Part shown: positions 43,911 to 51,714 of the stretch, piece by piece | How the letters are laid out: each line of letters begins with the position of its first letter | How positions within the stretch are numbered: position 1 is the first letter of the stretch | Program-made: the position numbers and the translations under genes | Notes under the pieces: model-generated | Databases searched by the model: none | What the model was told of the DNA's origin: nothing | What the model saw: only the letters and a program-made list of their open reading frames with translations | DNA from: Haoranjiania flava | GTDB taxonomy: Bacteria; Bacteroidota; Bacteroidia; Chitinophagales; Chitinophagaceae | Direction of reading: 5' to 3' | DNA: 64,000 bases | Assembly (NCBI RefSeq): GCF_025631005.1 | Contig: NZ_JAOTPL010000001.1 | Coordinates: 124,001-188,000 of the forward strand

Positions 43911-45005
43911 TTATCTTTTTGCAGTAACTGTACTGTCGGCAACCAACTGATTTGCTACTGAGTCCTTGAATTCTTTCTGGTTATCTTCCATTACATCTTT
44001 ATCCGGATAAGCCATTTTGTATGCCGAGGTCATAGTTGCAAGCTTTTCCTTGTATTCCTGCTCGCTGACCACCAGTATCACTGCGCGCATGGAGTAGTGC
44101 CCGTTTCCGCACATCTGGTCGCAGGCAATTTCATAGGCAAAGTTCGGGTTGCCGGTACGCTGCTTCATCTCTTCGGTAGTATACTTAGGGGTAAACCATA
44201 GTGTGGTAGGCGTGCCGGGCACGGCATCTGCCTTCAGCCTGAAGTGCGGCAGGCCTACATTGTGCACCACGTCCCGGGAGCCGATGATAAATTTAACTGG
44301 CCTGCCTTTGATGATCATTACCGTACCTTCGGTAACAATATCGTCCATAGCGGCAGGGTCTGCTTTTTGTTTCATTGCCTCATTGTCTTGCCAGATAAGC
44401 CCGAGTGAGTTGGTTGCATCAATATTCCTGAAATATTTCTTGCCGAAAACATTGTCTTTGCCGGGATAGCGGAATATCCACCCGAACTGCTTACCGGTAA
44501 CCTCTATCTGTAAGGAATCTTTGGGCGCTTCGCCGGTGAATAAGAACCAGTTGCGCAGGCCGAAAATAATAAGCAATGTAAGTACTATGGTAGGGATTAC
44601 TGTCCAGATGATCTCCAGCTTATTGTTGTGTGCAAAAAACTCTATTTTACGGTTTTCCTTGTATTGATATTTGTAAGAAAACCAGAACAGCAGCACTTGT
44701 GTAACCACAAATACGATCATACAGATGATGGTGGTGATTATAAGCATGGAGTCTACCCTTTCACCTTCGATGCTGGAAGAGCCTTGTGCAAATAATGTTT
44801 TGCCGTACAATAATTTATGACATGCATACACTCCTATCAATCCCAGGACAAGAAACGCGATCATTAATCTGCCGTTGAGGCGGTTGCTGTCCCTGAAAGC
44901 TTTTTCTTTTCCTCTAAGAATGGAAACATACTCTCCTGCCTTTGCAACCTGAAAGATCACAACGAACAACATGAGTATCGCGGTAATGGCTAATAAAACT
45001 GACAT
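43911..45005 (-). CDS. coxB: Cytochrome c oxidase subunit II
   Basis: A 364-residue subunit II with an N-terminal hydrophobic segment (1-20), two further membrane helices (about 45-65 and 88-110) and a periplasmic cupredoxin domain. The CuA site is present as DVVHNVGLPHFRLKAD and CDQMCGNGHYSM, with Gln where the canonical motif has Glu. No fused cytochrome c domain is visible. It is the first gene of the oxidase operon here. In related genomes it normally follows actF directly; here 16 kb separates them. Confidence 0.95.
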   Translation of the reverse strand: MSVLLAITAILMLFVVIFQVAKAGEYVSILRGKEKAFRDSNRLNGRLMIAFLVLGLIGVYACHKLLYGKTLFAQGSSSIEGERVDSMLIITTIICMIVFVVTQVLLFWFSYKYQYKENRKIEFFAHNNKLEIIWTVIPTIVLTLLIIFGLRNWFLFTGEAPKDSLQIEVTGKQFGWIFRYPGKDNVFGKKYFRNIDATNSLGLIWQDNEAMKQKADPAAMDDIVTEGTVMIIKGRPVKFIIGSRDVVHNVGLPHFRLKADAVPGTPTTLWFTPKYTTEEMKQRTGNPNFAYEIACDQMCGNGHYSMRAVILVVSEQEYKEKLATMTSAYKMAYPDKDVMEDNQKEFKDSVANQLVADSTVTAKR

Positions 45006-45249
45006 AAAAATGGTCTCTGGTTTCTTATACTTATTTTTTTAATGAAAATGAAAAACAAATAATTAAATATTAAGTATTATTTAATACGAAATATTAATCA
45101 GTTGACAACATGACAAATATCATATTTTTGTCAAAGAACGGAAAAAAATGAATACAGTGAATCAATTTTATACATTTTTTTAAGATTCCGGATTTGTAAT
45201 CGCTGGAAACAATACTTATTACGCCAGCATGCGACAGAACACCCCACTG

Positions 45250-45414
45250 CAAAGCCGTGAACGATTTGCAGAACTTGTAACAAAGCCGTGTACCTTACGC
45301 GTATGTTACGATAGAATATTTGAGTGTATGGCAAACAAGATACAACCAGTAAAGCCATATAAACGAACCTGGTGGCATTTAGAAAGTAATAGCATGGGCA
45401 ATACCACACTCTAA
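45250..45414 (+). pseudogene. Most degraded copy of a secreted-protein fragment (tandem unit 0)
   Basis: Nucleotides near 45287-45320 align with the SRIPY-x4-YDR segment of the two later copies but carry frame changes, and the end reads TWWHLESNSMGNTTL before TAA at 45414, nearly identical to the end of the copy at 45989. No start codon or signal peptide remains. It is followed by the same 50-bp AT-rich leader that precedes the next lipoprotein copy. Confidence 0.6.
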
Positions 45415-45420
45415 CAACTG

Positions 45421-45451
45421 TTTGCTATTTATTTTTTTTATCTTAACTTTA
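45421..45451 (+). promoter_or_regulatory. Promoter-like pair before lipoprotein copy 1
   Basis: TTTG at 45421-45424 and TAACTTTA at 45444-45451 are 19 bp apart. The -7 box has A instead of the final G. The same pair recurs before copy 2 at 46291-46319 with a 17-bp spacer. Confidence 0.45.
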
Positions 45452-45510
45452 GTATTTACAAATCAATGCTTGTTGAAAAAACCATCTTATACCTTCAAAC
45501 CTATACAACC

Positions 45511-45978
45511 ATGAAAATCATTCTCCTCTGCTCCCTGGCCCTGCTGCTTAGTGCAGGCTCTTGCAAAAAAAGCGCGCAGAACCAATTACCGCCTGCTACA
45601 CAAACAGGGGCGAATACCTTTGGGTGTAAAATAAACGGAGTGGTCTATAAATGTCGGGGATTATGGGATCCTCGAGGGATATTTCAAACCGATGGCATTT
45701 ATTTTCAGTATAGCGAAGATAAGATGTATTTAAAGGAGCATTTTAGTGCTCCTGAAAAAACAATTATTGCAATGAGATTTGAATATGATGGAAAAACAGG
45801 AATATATAAAGAATTTATTACAAGGTCATTTGAAACAGTGAGCCAAAATTCTTATGTAAAAGTAACTAGGTTTGATGATCTGGTATTTTCTGGTGAATTT
45901 ACTTTCATAGTAACTTTTGATGATGGAACGGTAAAGACTATTACCGATGGTCGTTTTGACATTAAAAAACCCAATTAA
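45511..45978 (+). CDS. DUF6252-like lipoprotein (tandem copy 1, intact)
   Basis: The 155-residue product from ATG 45511 has a lipoprotein signal (LLLSAGSC, Cys at about 17), then the conserved leader segment KKSAQNQLPPATQTGANTFG (about 19-38) followed by CKINGVVYKCRG, the pattern of the DUF6252 surface lipoproteins of Bacteroidota. The mature domain is beta-rich and ends in ITDGRFDIKKPN. The upstream start at 45466 was rejected because it precedes the signal peptide. Function unknown. It is followed after 10 bp by a secreted-protein fragment. Confidence 0.75.
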   Translation: MKIILLCSLALLLSAGSCKKSAQNQLPPATQTGANTFGCKINGVVYKCRGLWDPRGIFQTDGIYFQYSEDKMYLKEHFSAPEKTIIAMRFEYDGKTGIYKEFITRSFETVSQNSYVKVTRFDDLVFSGEFTFIVTFDDGTVKTITDGRFDIKKPN

Positions 45979-45988
45979 TCCGTAAATT

Positions 45989-46284
45989 ATGAAACAGAGA
46001 ATCTTACAGATAATATTGATCTTGTTATTAGCTTCAAATTGTTTTTATGTACAAGCGCAACAATTGCAATTAAACTTACAGCCGGGCCAAACTTGCACAA
46101 CTGCTATGATGCAAACCACACAGCAACTGCCTGAAAGCCGCATACCATATAGTGTATTGTACGACAGAGTAGTGGGTTGGCCGGAATGAGTATATGGCAC
46201 AATAGCGATACTGCCAGCCAAAGCCATGTAATACAAACCTGGTGGCATTTAGAAAGTAATAGCATGGGCAATACCACATTCTAA
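45989..46284 (+). pseudogene. Secreted-protein fragment, tandem copy 1 (frameshifted)
   Basis: It begins with a signal peptide (about 1-23, ending VQAQ) and reads SRIPYSVLYDRVVGW, then stops at 46189. Adding one base after the Trp codon (46178-46180) restores a frame that reads AGMSIWHNSDTASQSHVIQT, matching the third copy, and ends at TAA 46284. The encoded part looks like the N-terminus of a larger secreted protein. I infer a one-base deletion near 46180. Confidence 0.65.
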
Positions 46285-46290
46285 CAACTG

Positions 46291-46319
46291 TTTGCTATTT
46301 ATTTTTTATCTTAACTTTA
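46291..46319 (+). promoter_or_regulatory. Promoter-like pair before lipoprotein copy 2
   Basis: TTTG at 46291-46294 and TAACTTTA at 46312-46319 with a 17-bp spacer, a slightly shortened copy of the element before copy 1. Confidence 0.4.
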
Positions 46320-46377
46320 GTATTTACGAATCAATTCTTGTGAAAAGATCATCTTACACCTACAAACCTATACAACC

Positions 46378-46862
46378 ATGAAAACCATTCTCCTCTGCTC
46401 CCTGGCCCTGCTGCTTAGCGCAGGCAGTTGCAAAAAAAGCGCTGAGAACCAATTACCACCCGCCACACAAACTGGCGCTAATACTTTTGGATGCTTGATT
46501 AACGGGAAACCATTGATTGCTAATAGAAAACCTCCTAAAGGAATGAGTGGACTTTCAAATGGCACTACAAGCTATTCAATTAATCTTTCTTATCCAGGAT
46601 TAAGCATTTACGGTATCTCATATAAAGATAATGTTCACCCTGATAATGTAAGAATTAGAATTCCACAATTTAAAGGTATTGGAAATATTCGAGAGAAGAT
46701 ATTTTATTTTGGGAGAGAGAACCTATTGCGCACTCCAACTCTTATATTAATATTTCTAAATATGAAAATGGAATTTTGTCAGGTACTTTTCAAGCAAGTA
46801 TAATGATATCAAATAGCGAAAAAATAGAAATTACCAATGGCAGATTTGACATATCTAAATAG
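46378..46862 (+). pseudogene. DUF6252-like lipoprotein, tandem copy 2 (frameshift at a GA repeat)
   Basis: The first 111 codons match copy 1 in design: lipobox (LLLSAGSC), KKSAENQLPPATQTGANTFG, CLINGKP. After YFG at about 46710 the frame runs into unrelated sequence and stops at 46803. Reading the +2 frame from about 46713 gives SYINISKYENGILSGTF and ITNGRFDISK up to TAG at 46862, clearly homologous to SYVKVTRFDDLVFSGEF and ITDGRFDIKK of copy 1. The junction is a GA run (GGGAGAGAGA at 46711-46720); removing one GA unit restores the frame. Confidence 0.8.
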
Positions 46863-46881
46863 TTATTTAAAAAATATATTT

Positions 46882-47385
46882 ATGAAACCAAAATTTTGTG
46901 TATTAGTTTTAATGCTGTTATTCATACAATGTATTTCTTTAGCACAGACAACGAATCTACAGCTGAGCAGCAACAATGGAAATCAGTCTTATGTACAGGC
47001 TTTTGTAAAGGCTTCAGAGAATTTACAAGAAAGCCGCATTCCTTACGGGATGCTTTACAACAAGGTCTTTGGCTGAGCCGGAATAAGTATATGGCAGAAT
47101 GGAGATACTGCCAGCCAAGGCCATGTAATACAAACCGGGTGGGATTTGGAAAACAGCAGGATAAATCCAACAGGATATACGTTTGAAAATATGAAGTCTG
47201 CTGAAAGATTAAAAGCGCAACATATTATAAATATTAGCTATAAAGCTGTGAGCGTACCTTTACTTCGAGGCGACAAACAAATCCGGCAAAGCGTGAACGC
47301 TATTGCAAAACGTGCAATACATAAACTGCTGTTGGGCATTTTTGCAATGACGAGCTACCATCGGTGGGATTTGCAATCCGCATAG
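46882..47385 (+). pseudogene. Secreted-protein fragment, tandem copy 2 (in-frame TGA)
   Basis: From ATG 46882 there is a signal peptide (about 1-22, ending SLAQ) and SRIPYGMLYNKVFG, then TGA at 47074-47076. The same frame continues open to 47385 with AGISIWQNGDTASQGHVIQT and GWDLENSRINPTGYTFENM. Copy 1 has TGG (Trp) at the TGA position, so a single G to A change explains the stop. The sequence after about residue 125 looks eroded. It resembles the N-terminal part of a large secreted protein, not a complete one. Confidence 0.7.
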
Positions 47386-47401
47386 CGCAGATGTAAAAAT
47401 C

Positions 47402-47436
47402 AGGTTGTGATCGCGCCTGCGGCGCGATCACAACCT
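47402..47436 (-). terminator. Strong terminator after GH130
   Basis: A perfect 16-bp stem AGGTTGTGATCGCGCC / GGCGCGATCACAACCT with a 3-base loop. On the minus strand it is followed by a T run, 26 bp past the GH130 stop. It also faces the end of the decayed tandem locus. Confidence 0.8.
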
Positions 47437-47461
47437 AAATATCAAACAAACAATTAAACAA

Positions 47462-48430
47462 CTACAGGGAATTGTTTTTAACGAAATCAACAATTTCATC
47501 AATATAGCCAAAAGCCATACACACCGAAGTATCTGCTGCGCCGTAGTAAACAGCTACTTTTTCTCCGTCTTCGAGCGCAGCGCAGGGAAATACTACGTTG
47601 GGCACATCGCCTGCCAGCTCATAGGGCGCGGCGGGCGCTATCAGGTAAGGCTTGGAACGGTACAATACTTTTGCAGGATTATCCTTATCAAGAATAGCAG
47701 CGCCCATAGAATAGCGGAAGCCATTGCAGGTGTTGATGACGCCATGGTAGAACATCAGCCAGCCATCTTTGGTTAAAAACGGTACCGAGCCTGCGCCTAT
47801 TTTGGTGCATTGCCAGGCGCTCTGGTCAAACGGGGCTACCTTCATCACACACCTGTGCTCGCCCCAATATTTCATGTCAGGGCTGAAACTGATGTAAATA
47901 TCGCCGAAAGGCGTATGGCCGTTATCGCTCGGGCGGCTGAGCATGGCATACCTGCCATTAAATTTCTGCGGAAACAGCACCCCGTTTCTATTGAAAGGCA
48001 GGAAGGCATTCTCGCACTGGAAAAACTCTTTAAAATCAAATGTGTAGGCAATGCCGATTGTGGGTCCGTGGTAGCCATTGCACCAGGTGATCCAGTAACG
48101 GTCTTCAATAAAAGTTACCCGTGGATCGTATTTGTAATCGGATTCAATCATTTCTGTGTTGCCCGCTTTCATGACAACAGGCTCATGACTAATCTCCCAG
48201 TTGATGCCATCTTTGCTGAAGCCCGCAAAGATGTTCATTTGTACAGATTTGTTATCACAACGGAATACGCCTGCAAAACCATCTTCAAAAGGTACTACTG
48301 CACTATTGAAAATGCTGTTGGACGTTGGGATATGGTACCTGCCTATGATGGGATTGTTGCTGTGGCGCCACATTACTTCTTTGCAATCTGCAGGCTTTTC
48401 CTGCCAGGGGATATTGATTTTGTTAGCCAT
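47462..48430 (-). CDS. Glycoside hydrolase family 130 (beta-mannoside phosphorylase/mannosidase)
   Basis: A 322-residue cytosolic enzyme without signal peptide and with the five-bladed propeller motifs of GH130: PFEDGFAGVFRCD near 48-60, SDYKYDPRVTFIEDRYWITWCNG near 96-118 (with the catalytic Asp), GAGSVPFLTKDGWLMFYHGV near 212-231, and YYGAADTSVC near the end. GH130 enzymes phosphorolyse or hydrolyse beta-mannosides, for example the Man-GlcNAc core unit of N-glycans. It lies at the end of the GH18/SusCD locus with an MFS transporter, which suggests breakdown of imported mannosyl disaccharides. Confidence 0.9.
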   Translation of the reverse strand: MANKINIPWQEKPADCKEVMWRHSNNPIIGRYHIPTSNSIFNSAVVPFEDGFAGVFRCDNKSVQMNIFAGFSKDGINWEISHEPVVMKAGNTEMIESDYKYDPRVTFIEDRYWITWCNGYHGPTIGIAYTFDFKEFFQCENAFLPFNRNGVLFPQKFNGRYAMLSRPSDNGHTPFGDIYISFSPDMKYWGEHRCVMKVAPFDQSAWQCTKIGAGSVPFLTKDGWLMFYHGVINTCNGFRYSMGAAILDKDNPAKVLYRSKPYLIAPAAPYELAGDVPNVVFPCAALEDGEKVAVYYGAADTSVCMAFGYIDEIVDFVKNNSL

Positions 48431-48449
48431 TTTATTATTCTTTTACTTC

Positions 48450-48841
48450 TTAAAATTTTAGTTTATTTATAAATTTAAAATCTTTTATATGCTATGTGAA
48501 TAGTCCACACCTGTTACAGCACAAGTTGCTGCTATCATGCAATCCGGAATAGACAACCCATGGCTCAGCCGATAGACCTTAAAGCGCTCAATTGCCTTTA
48601 AAGTAATTTCATTATTAAAGAAAGCAGTATTTTGCCGTAAAAGCTGTTTATTAGTCTTTGCTTCGTCAGATTTATTTGTAGCGCCGGCTAATAATAACAT
48701 TTTAGTAATGGCAGAGATAATAACATTATCAAGCCCGGTAGTTTTTTCCAAAGTTGTCTTTATAACAGCATGCCTCTTACTGGCGGTATCGCAACAATCA
48801 ATCAACACATCAGTATCAGATATTACAAACTTCTTTGCCAT
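48450..48841 (-). pseudogene. VapC-like PIN-domain toxin, frameshifted near the C-terminus
   Basis: The frame from ATG 48841 encodes 118 residues of a PIN domain and stops at 48485. SDTDVLID (8-15) supplies the first Asp and SIPDCMIAATC the last (Asp100), but the middle acidic residue normally in ITxMELYYGA is Leu49 (ITKMLLLAGA). Just before the stop, a change to the +2 frame gives HIKDFKFINKLKF and a stop at 48450-48452, the normal end of PIN toxins, so a one-base loss is likely. The frame overlaps the upstream antitoxin-like gene by 19 bp. It probably has little or no RNase activity. Confidence 0.7.
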
Positions 48842-49068
48842 GTATCTTTTCTAAGCTGTTGGGCATTGAGATCTATGCCGCAAAAAAATGCTTTCAAAAC
48901 CCGTGGTGTCAATTCTGGATGTGCCGTTATTATAACTACACCGTAAAGCTGACTGCTTTTCTGTTCATCCTTTTTGGTGGAAATAAGACGAAAATCAAAA
49001 TACTTTGACAACCGCTGCAATAAACGCAGGGGCTTTTTATTACAATATTTTATTATTAATTCAGGCAT
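48823..49068 (-). CDS. Antitoxin-like partner of the PIN toxin
   Basis: An 81-residue protein starting MPELIIKYCNKKPLRLL (ATG 49068; a TTG at 49074 would add two residues). The N-terminal part resembles the small DNA-binding antitoxins that precede PIN toxins in Bacteroidota, and the C-terminal half ends in LDAQQLRK-like LNAQQLRKDTWQR, an element that typically reads into the toxin start. The overlap with the toxin by 19 bp supports a toxin-antitoxin operon. A -7-like box TAACTTTG lies at 49076-49083, so the message may be leaderless. Confidence 0.6.
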   Translation of the reverse strand: MPELIIKYCNKKPLRLLQRLSKYFDFRLISTKKDEQKSSQLYGVVIITAHPELTPRVLKAFFCGIDLNAQQLRKDTWQRSL

Positions 49069-49075
49069 AGGCAAA

Positions 49076-49083
49076 CAAAGTTA
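49076..49083 (-). promoter_or_regulatory. Candidate toxin-antitoxin -7 box
   Basis: On the minus strand TAACTTTG fits TAnnTTTG, only 8 bp before the antitoxin ATG. No -33 element was recognised. Confidence 0.35.
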
Positions 49084-49107
49084 CAATAAATTATACCATC
49101 TGCTTTT

Positions 49108-50394
49108 TCAGACAGTATCGGCAGTTTTCTCCTTATCCTCATGCGTAAAAGGCACCAGCCTGGTAATGATCAGGGCGGGAATAGTCATGACCATGACTAT
49201 CATAAAGAATGCTTTATAGCCTAACCAATCGCTCAGGTAGCCACTGATCATGCCTGGAACCATTACGCCTAAATTCATCAGGCTGTTGGCAAAAGCGTAG
49301 TGTGCCATCTGGTGTTTGCCGGGGGCAATCTGCTGCATCATAAATAATATTAAACCTACAAAGCCAAAGCCATAACCAAAATATTCACCGACAATACCGG
49401 CTGTAATAATTTTAATATCGGCCGGTTGGAATACTGCAAACAACAGGAAAACAATAAAAGGTATGTTGAACGCGCAGGCTAATGAAAACAACACTTTCTT
49501 TAGCCCGAAACGAGATATGTAATAGCCCGCAAGGATGGAGCCCACAATAAATGCCACCGTACCAAATGTGCCATAAGCCAGGCCATACTGCTCTTTGGAA
49601 AGGCCTATGCCTCCCTTGGCCCTATCGGCCACTAAAAACAAAGGCGCAATTTTCATTGCAAGGCCTTCTGCAAAACGGTACAGGAAGATAAACAACAGGT
49701 AAAACCAGATATATTTCTTTTGAAAAAAACTAATCAACACCTGCCAGAGTTCTTTCTTTTTATCTGCAAAACTCTCGTCAGCAACACGTTCCTTTCCTTT
49801 GGGCAAAACCATTAAATGATACAAGGCCAGGCCCAGCATGATCGCCGCGCAGATGCCGACAATGATCTGCCAGGATTGTATCTTGTTCATTTGGTAGTGC
49901 GTGGTAAGCCAGCCCGCGAGAAATACCAGCCCACCGTTTGTGAGCACTTTGGCCAGGTTGTAAAAAGCGCCCTGCCAGCCTGAATAAACGCTTTGTGTCT
50001 GTGTATCTAACTGCTCCATGTAAGTGCCATCGCCGGCTATATCATGCACAGAACCACTGATAGCAATGATACCCATCAGCGCCAGTGCAATGGCAAAAGC
50101 ATTGGGCAAAGGCAATACAAAAACTATGATGCCAAACATAATGGCCGTAACCATCTCGCTGATGACCACATATTGTTTCTTGGCGCCGTACGCCTCCATA
50201 AACAAACTGAATATCGGCTTTAATGACCAGGGCAATATCAGGAACGATGTCCACAAAGCAATTTGTTTATCGTCGGCGCCAAGGTCTTTGAATATCAGCA
50301 CGGAAACCAGCGATAACGCTACGAATGGCAAACCCATTGCAAAATATACGGACGGCACCCACTTGAGGGGGTTGGAAATTTTATTTGTTTGCAT
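49108..50394 (-). CDS. MFS transporter, probable mannoside/oligosaccharide permease
   Basis: A 428-residue twelve-helix major facilitator, similar in layout to AmpG-like and PAT1-type permeases: helix 1 SVYFAMGLPFVALSLVSVLI, then DLGADDKQIALWTSFL, PWSLKPIFSLFMEAYGAKKQYV, DGTYMEQLDTQTQSVYSGWQGAFYNL near 125-150, and cytosolic loop KGKERVADESFADKK in the middle. The start at 50394 was chosen over 50418 because it begins the usual MQTNKISNPLKW-type N-terminus. Next to GH130 it likely imports the disaccharide product of the GH18/SusCD machinery. Confidence 0.82.
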   Translation of the reverse strand: MQTNKISNPLKWVPSVYFAMGLPFVALSLVSVLIFKDLGADDKQIALWTSFLILPWSLKPIFSLFMEAYGAKKQYVVISEMVTAIMFGIIVFVLPLPNAFAIALALMGIIAISGSVHDIAGDGTYMEQLDTQTQSVYSGWQGAFYNLAKVLTNGGLVFLAGWLTTHYQMNKIQSWQIIVGICAAIMLGLALYHLMVLPKGKERVADESFADKKKELWQVLISFFQKKYIWFYLLFIFLYRFAEGLAMKIAPLFLVADRAKGGIGLSKEQYGLAYGTFGTVAFIVGSILAGYYISRFGLKKVLFSLACAFNIPFIVFLLFAVFQPADIKIITAGIVGEYFGYGFGFVGLILFMMQQIAPGKHQMAHYAFANSLMNLGVMVPGMISGYLSDWLGYKAFFMIVMVMTIPALIITRLVPFTHEDKEKTADTV

Positions 50395-50631
50395 AATCAA
50401 GAATGTATATCGTATCAATCAGTCCGCACAAATATCTTCAACATTGGATTAGCAGCCTAATTTTTAAATTTTTTATTTATGTATTTCGCAAAAAAACAGA
50501 GGGATGGTTGGAAGAATTTATTGATCAAGATATATTAAATCCATATCGTTATATAACGACAATTAGTTCAATGTTATTTATATTTAAGGTTGTATCTGCT
50601 TTTTACTAAAGTAAACAAGAGGCTTAAAAAC

Positions 50632-50661
50632 AAATCTCTGATTGTTAAAGATCAGAGATTT
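50632..50661 (-). terminator. Terminator at the end of the SusCD/GH18 operon
   Basis: A perfect 11-bp stem AAATCTCTGAT / ATCAGAGATTT with an 8-base loop, followed on the minus strand by a T run. It lies 18 bp after the stop at 50679. Confidence 0.85.
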
Positions 50662-50678
50662 GCAAAAGAACTTTTAAA

Positions 50679-51677
50679 TTATCTCACCAACCTTAATTCT
50701 GTAATGTCTGGATCGGGACTTGATTTATTTAGACTATAAAAGTCAGTAAACCGGATCGATTTGGTGGTGACAGGTTTCTTAAATTTAATGTATAAAATAG
50801 TGGTGCGTTCTGTAGTAACAAACTCACCATGACCAATAAAAGCTCCATTTTCCTCAACAGATACTTTTACAGATCCGACCTGATAATGAGTATTTACTGT
50901 ATTAATCACAATTCCTTTTATTGTTTCTTCTTGAGGCAGTTTTGCAGTTAAGTAAATAGAAGCATTATTGGGGTACCAGGTGCTAGCAAATAAACCATCT
51001 TTAAGATATTGCAACCCTGAAGATTTATTGGATTCAAAAGTAATAATATCATTAAACAAAGTACCAGCAAAAGGTATATTAGTTGACTCAATATTATCAA
51101 ATGCGATATTTATTTTGACAAATACAGCATAAGCTATACTACCTGACACTTTCAAACCTTCTACAGGATCTACCAGATCCAATCTCAAAGGCACTAAATA
51201 TCCAGGAGGTGCATTCAAAGTATTTATACTTTTGAGTGTAAATTTCAAATCCGCTTCTGTACTTCCGGGTGTAATTTCTGCTTCTGAAATAGAAAAATTA
51301 TCGGCAGGCAACTCTTTGTAATTGGTTTTTACACCTGTATATTCACTAAGTAAAGTATTATCTGCTACTAATTTAACTTTAACTGTTTTATCCAAAGCAC
51401 GCTTCATTTTAACTTTAAACGGAAAAGAAGTTACATTATCAGTAATAATAGTGGTCTGACCATCAGTTCTTCCATTTAGTGTTATATTCGTTTGCCCCGA
51501 CAAATACACAATATTAGAAGGGTCAAATTTAAAAGTATCAGGCAAATCTACTTTAAAGTATTGCGCATTGAGCTGATAAGTACTGTCCTGAGTAACTATT
51601 TCCACATTGTTCTTTTTACATGAAATAATGCTAATAAGAAACAGCGAAAATAAAAATATAGGGATTAATCTTTTCAT
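50679..51677 (-). CDS. DUF1735-containing surface lipoprotein with a C-terminal discoidin-like domain
   Basis: A 332-residue lipoprotein (lipobox LISIISC, Cys at about 20). The N-terminal half has the DUF1735 / BT_3987-like domain pattern (KTVKVKLVADNTLLSEYT, PADNFSISEAEITPGSTEADLKFTL, GYLVPLRLDLV), and the C-terminal part (about 215-332) looks like an F5/8-type (discoidin) sugar-binding module: SGLQYLKDGLF, ASIYLTAKLPQEETIKGIVI and KSIRFTDFY. Such proteins are surface glycan-binding components of GH18 loci. It is the last gene of the operon. Confidence 0.8.
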   Translation of the reverse strand: MKRLIPIFLFSLFLISIISCKKNNVEIVTQDSTYQLNAQYFKVDLPDTFKFDPSNIVYLSGQTNITLNGRTDGQTTIITDNVTSFPFKVKMKRALDKTVKVKLVADNTLLSEYTGVKTNYKELPADNFSISEAEITPGSTEADLKFTLKSINTLNAPPGYLVPLRLDLVDPVEGLKVSGSIAYAVFVKINIAFDNIESTNIPFAGTLFNDIITFESNKSSGLQYLKDGLFASTWYPNNASIYLTAKLPQEETIKGIVINTVNTHYQVGSVKVSVEENGAFIGHGEFVTTERTTILYIKFKKPVTTKSIRFTDFYSLNKSSPDPDITELRLVR

Positions 51678-51714
51678 TTTATTTTTTTTATTAATAATTA
51701 ATTTTTTCCAAATA

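Larger units (their letters stand above)
45006..45510. other. Region upstream of coxB with an inverted repeat and a decayed gene copy
   Basis: An inverted repeat TGACAAA / TTTGTCA (45111-45133) lies about 110 bp upstream of the coxB start and overlaps a plus-strand promoter-like pair (TTG at 45102, TATTTTTG at 45123-45130). From about 45250 to 45414 a degraded copy of the tandem unit is present. The rest up to 45510 is the leader of the first lipoprotein, with its own promoter-like pair. Confidence 0.6.
45250..47160 (+). repeat. Tandem repeat of about 870 bp, two full units and one partial
   Basis: The unit is: AT-rich leader with promoter-like TTTG and TAACTTTA, a DUF6252-like lipoprotein, a short secreted protein fragment and a terminal segment. 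Corresponding points are 45414 and 46284 (870 bp apart), and 45511 and 46378 (867 bp apart). The leader and the first about 40 codons of the lipoprotein are nearly identical, while the mature parts are clearly diverged. Confidence 0.8.

Noticed and set aside
45131..45409. A 92-codon minus-strand frame upstream of coxB, with a similar frame at 46076-46279
   Set aside because: Both are antisense to the repeated end of the tandem unit, and their likeness only reflects the DNA repeat.
47074..47076. TGA read as Trp or selenocysteine
   Set aside because: Other genes in the window use TGA as a stop, and no selenocysteine insertion structure was recognised after it. A point mutation is simpler.
50403..50609. 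A 68-codon plus-strand frame between the MFS and DUF1735 genes
   Set aside because: No recognisable similarity, no promoter or start context, and it begins inside the start region of the MFS gene. It may be a relic, but I cannot support it.
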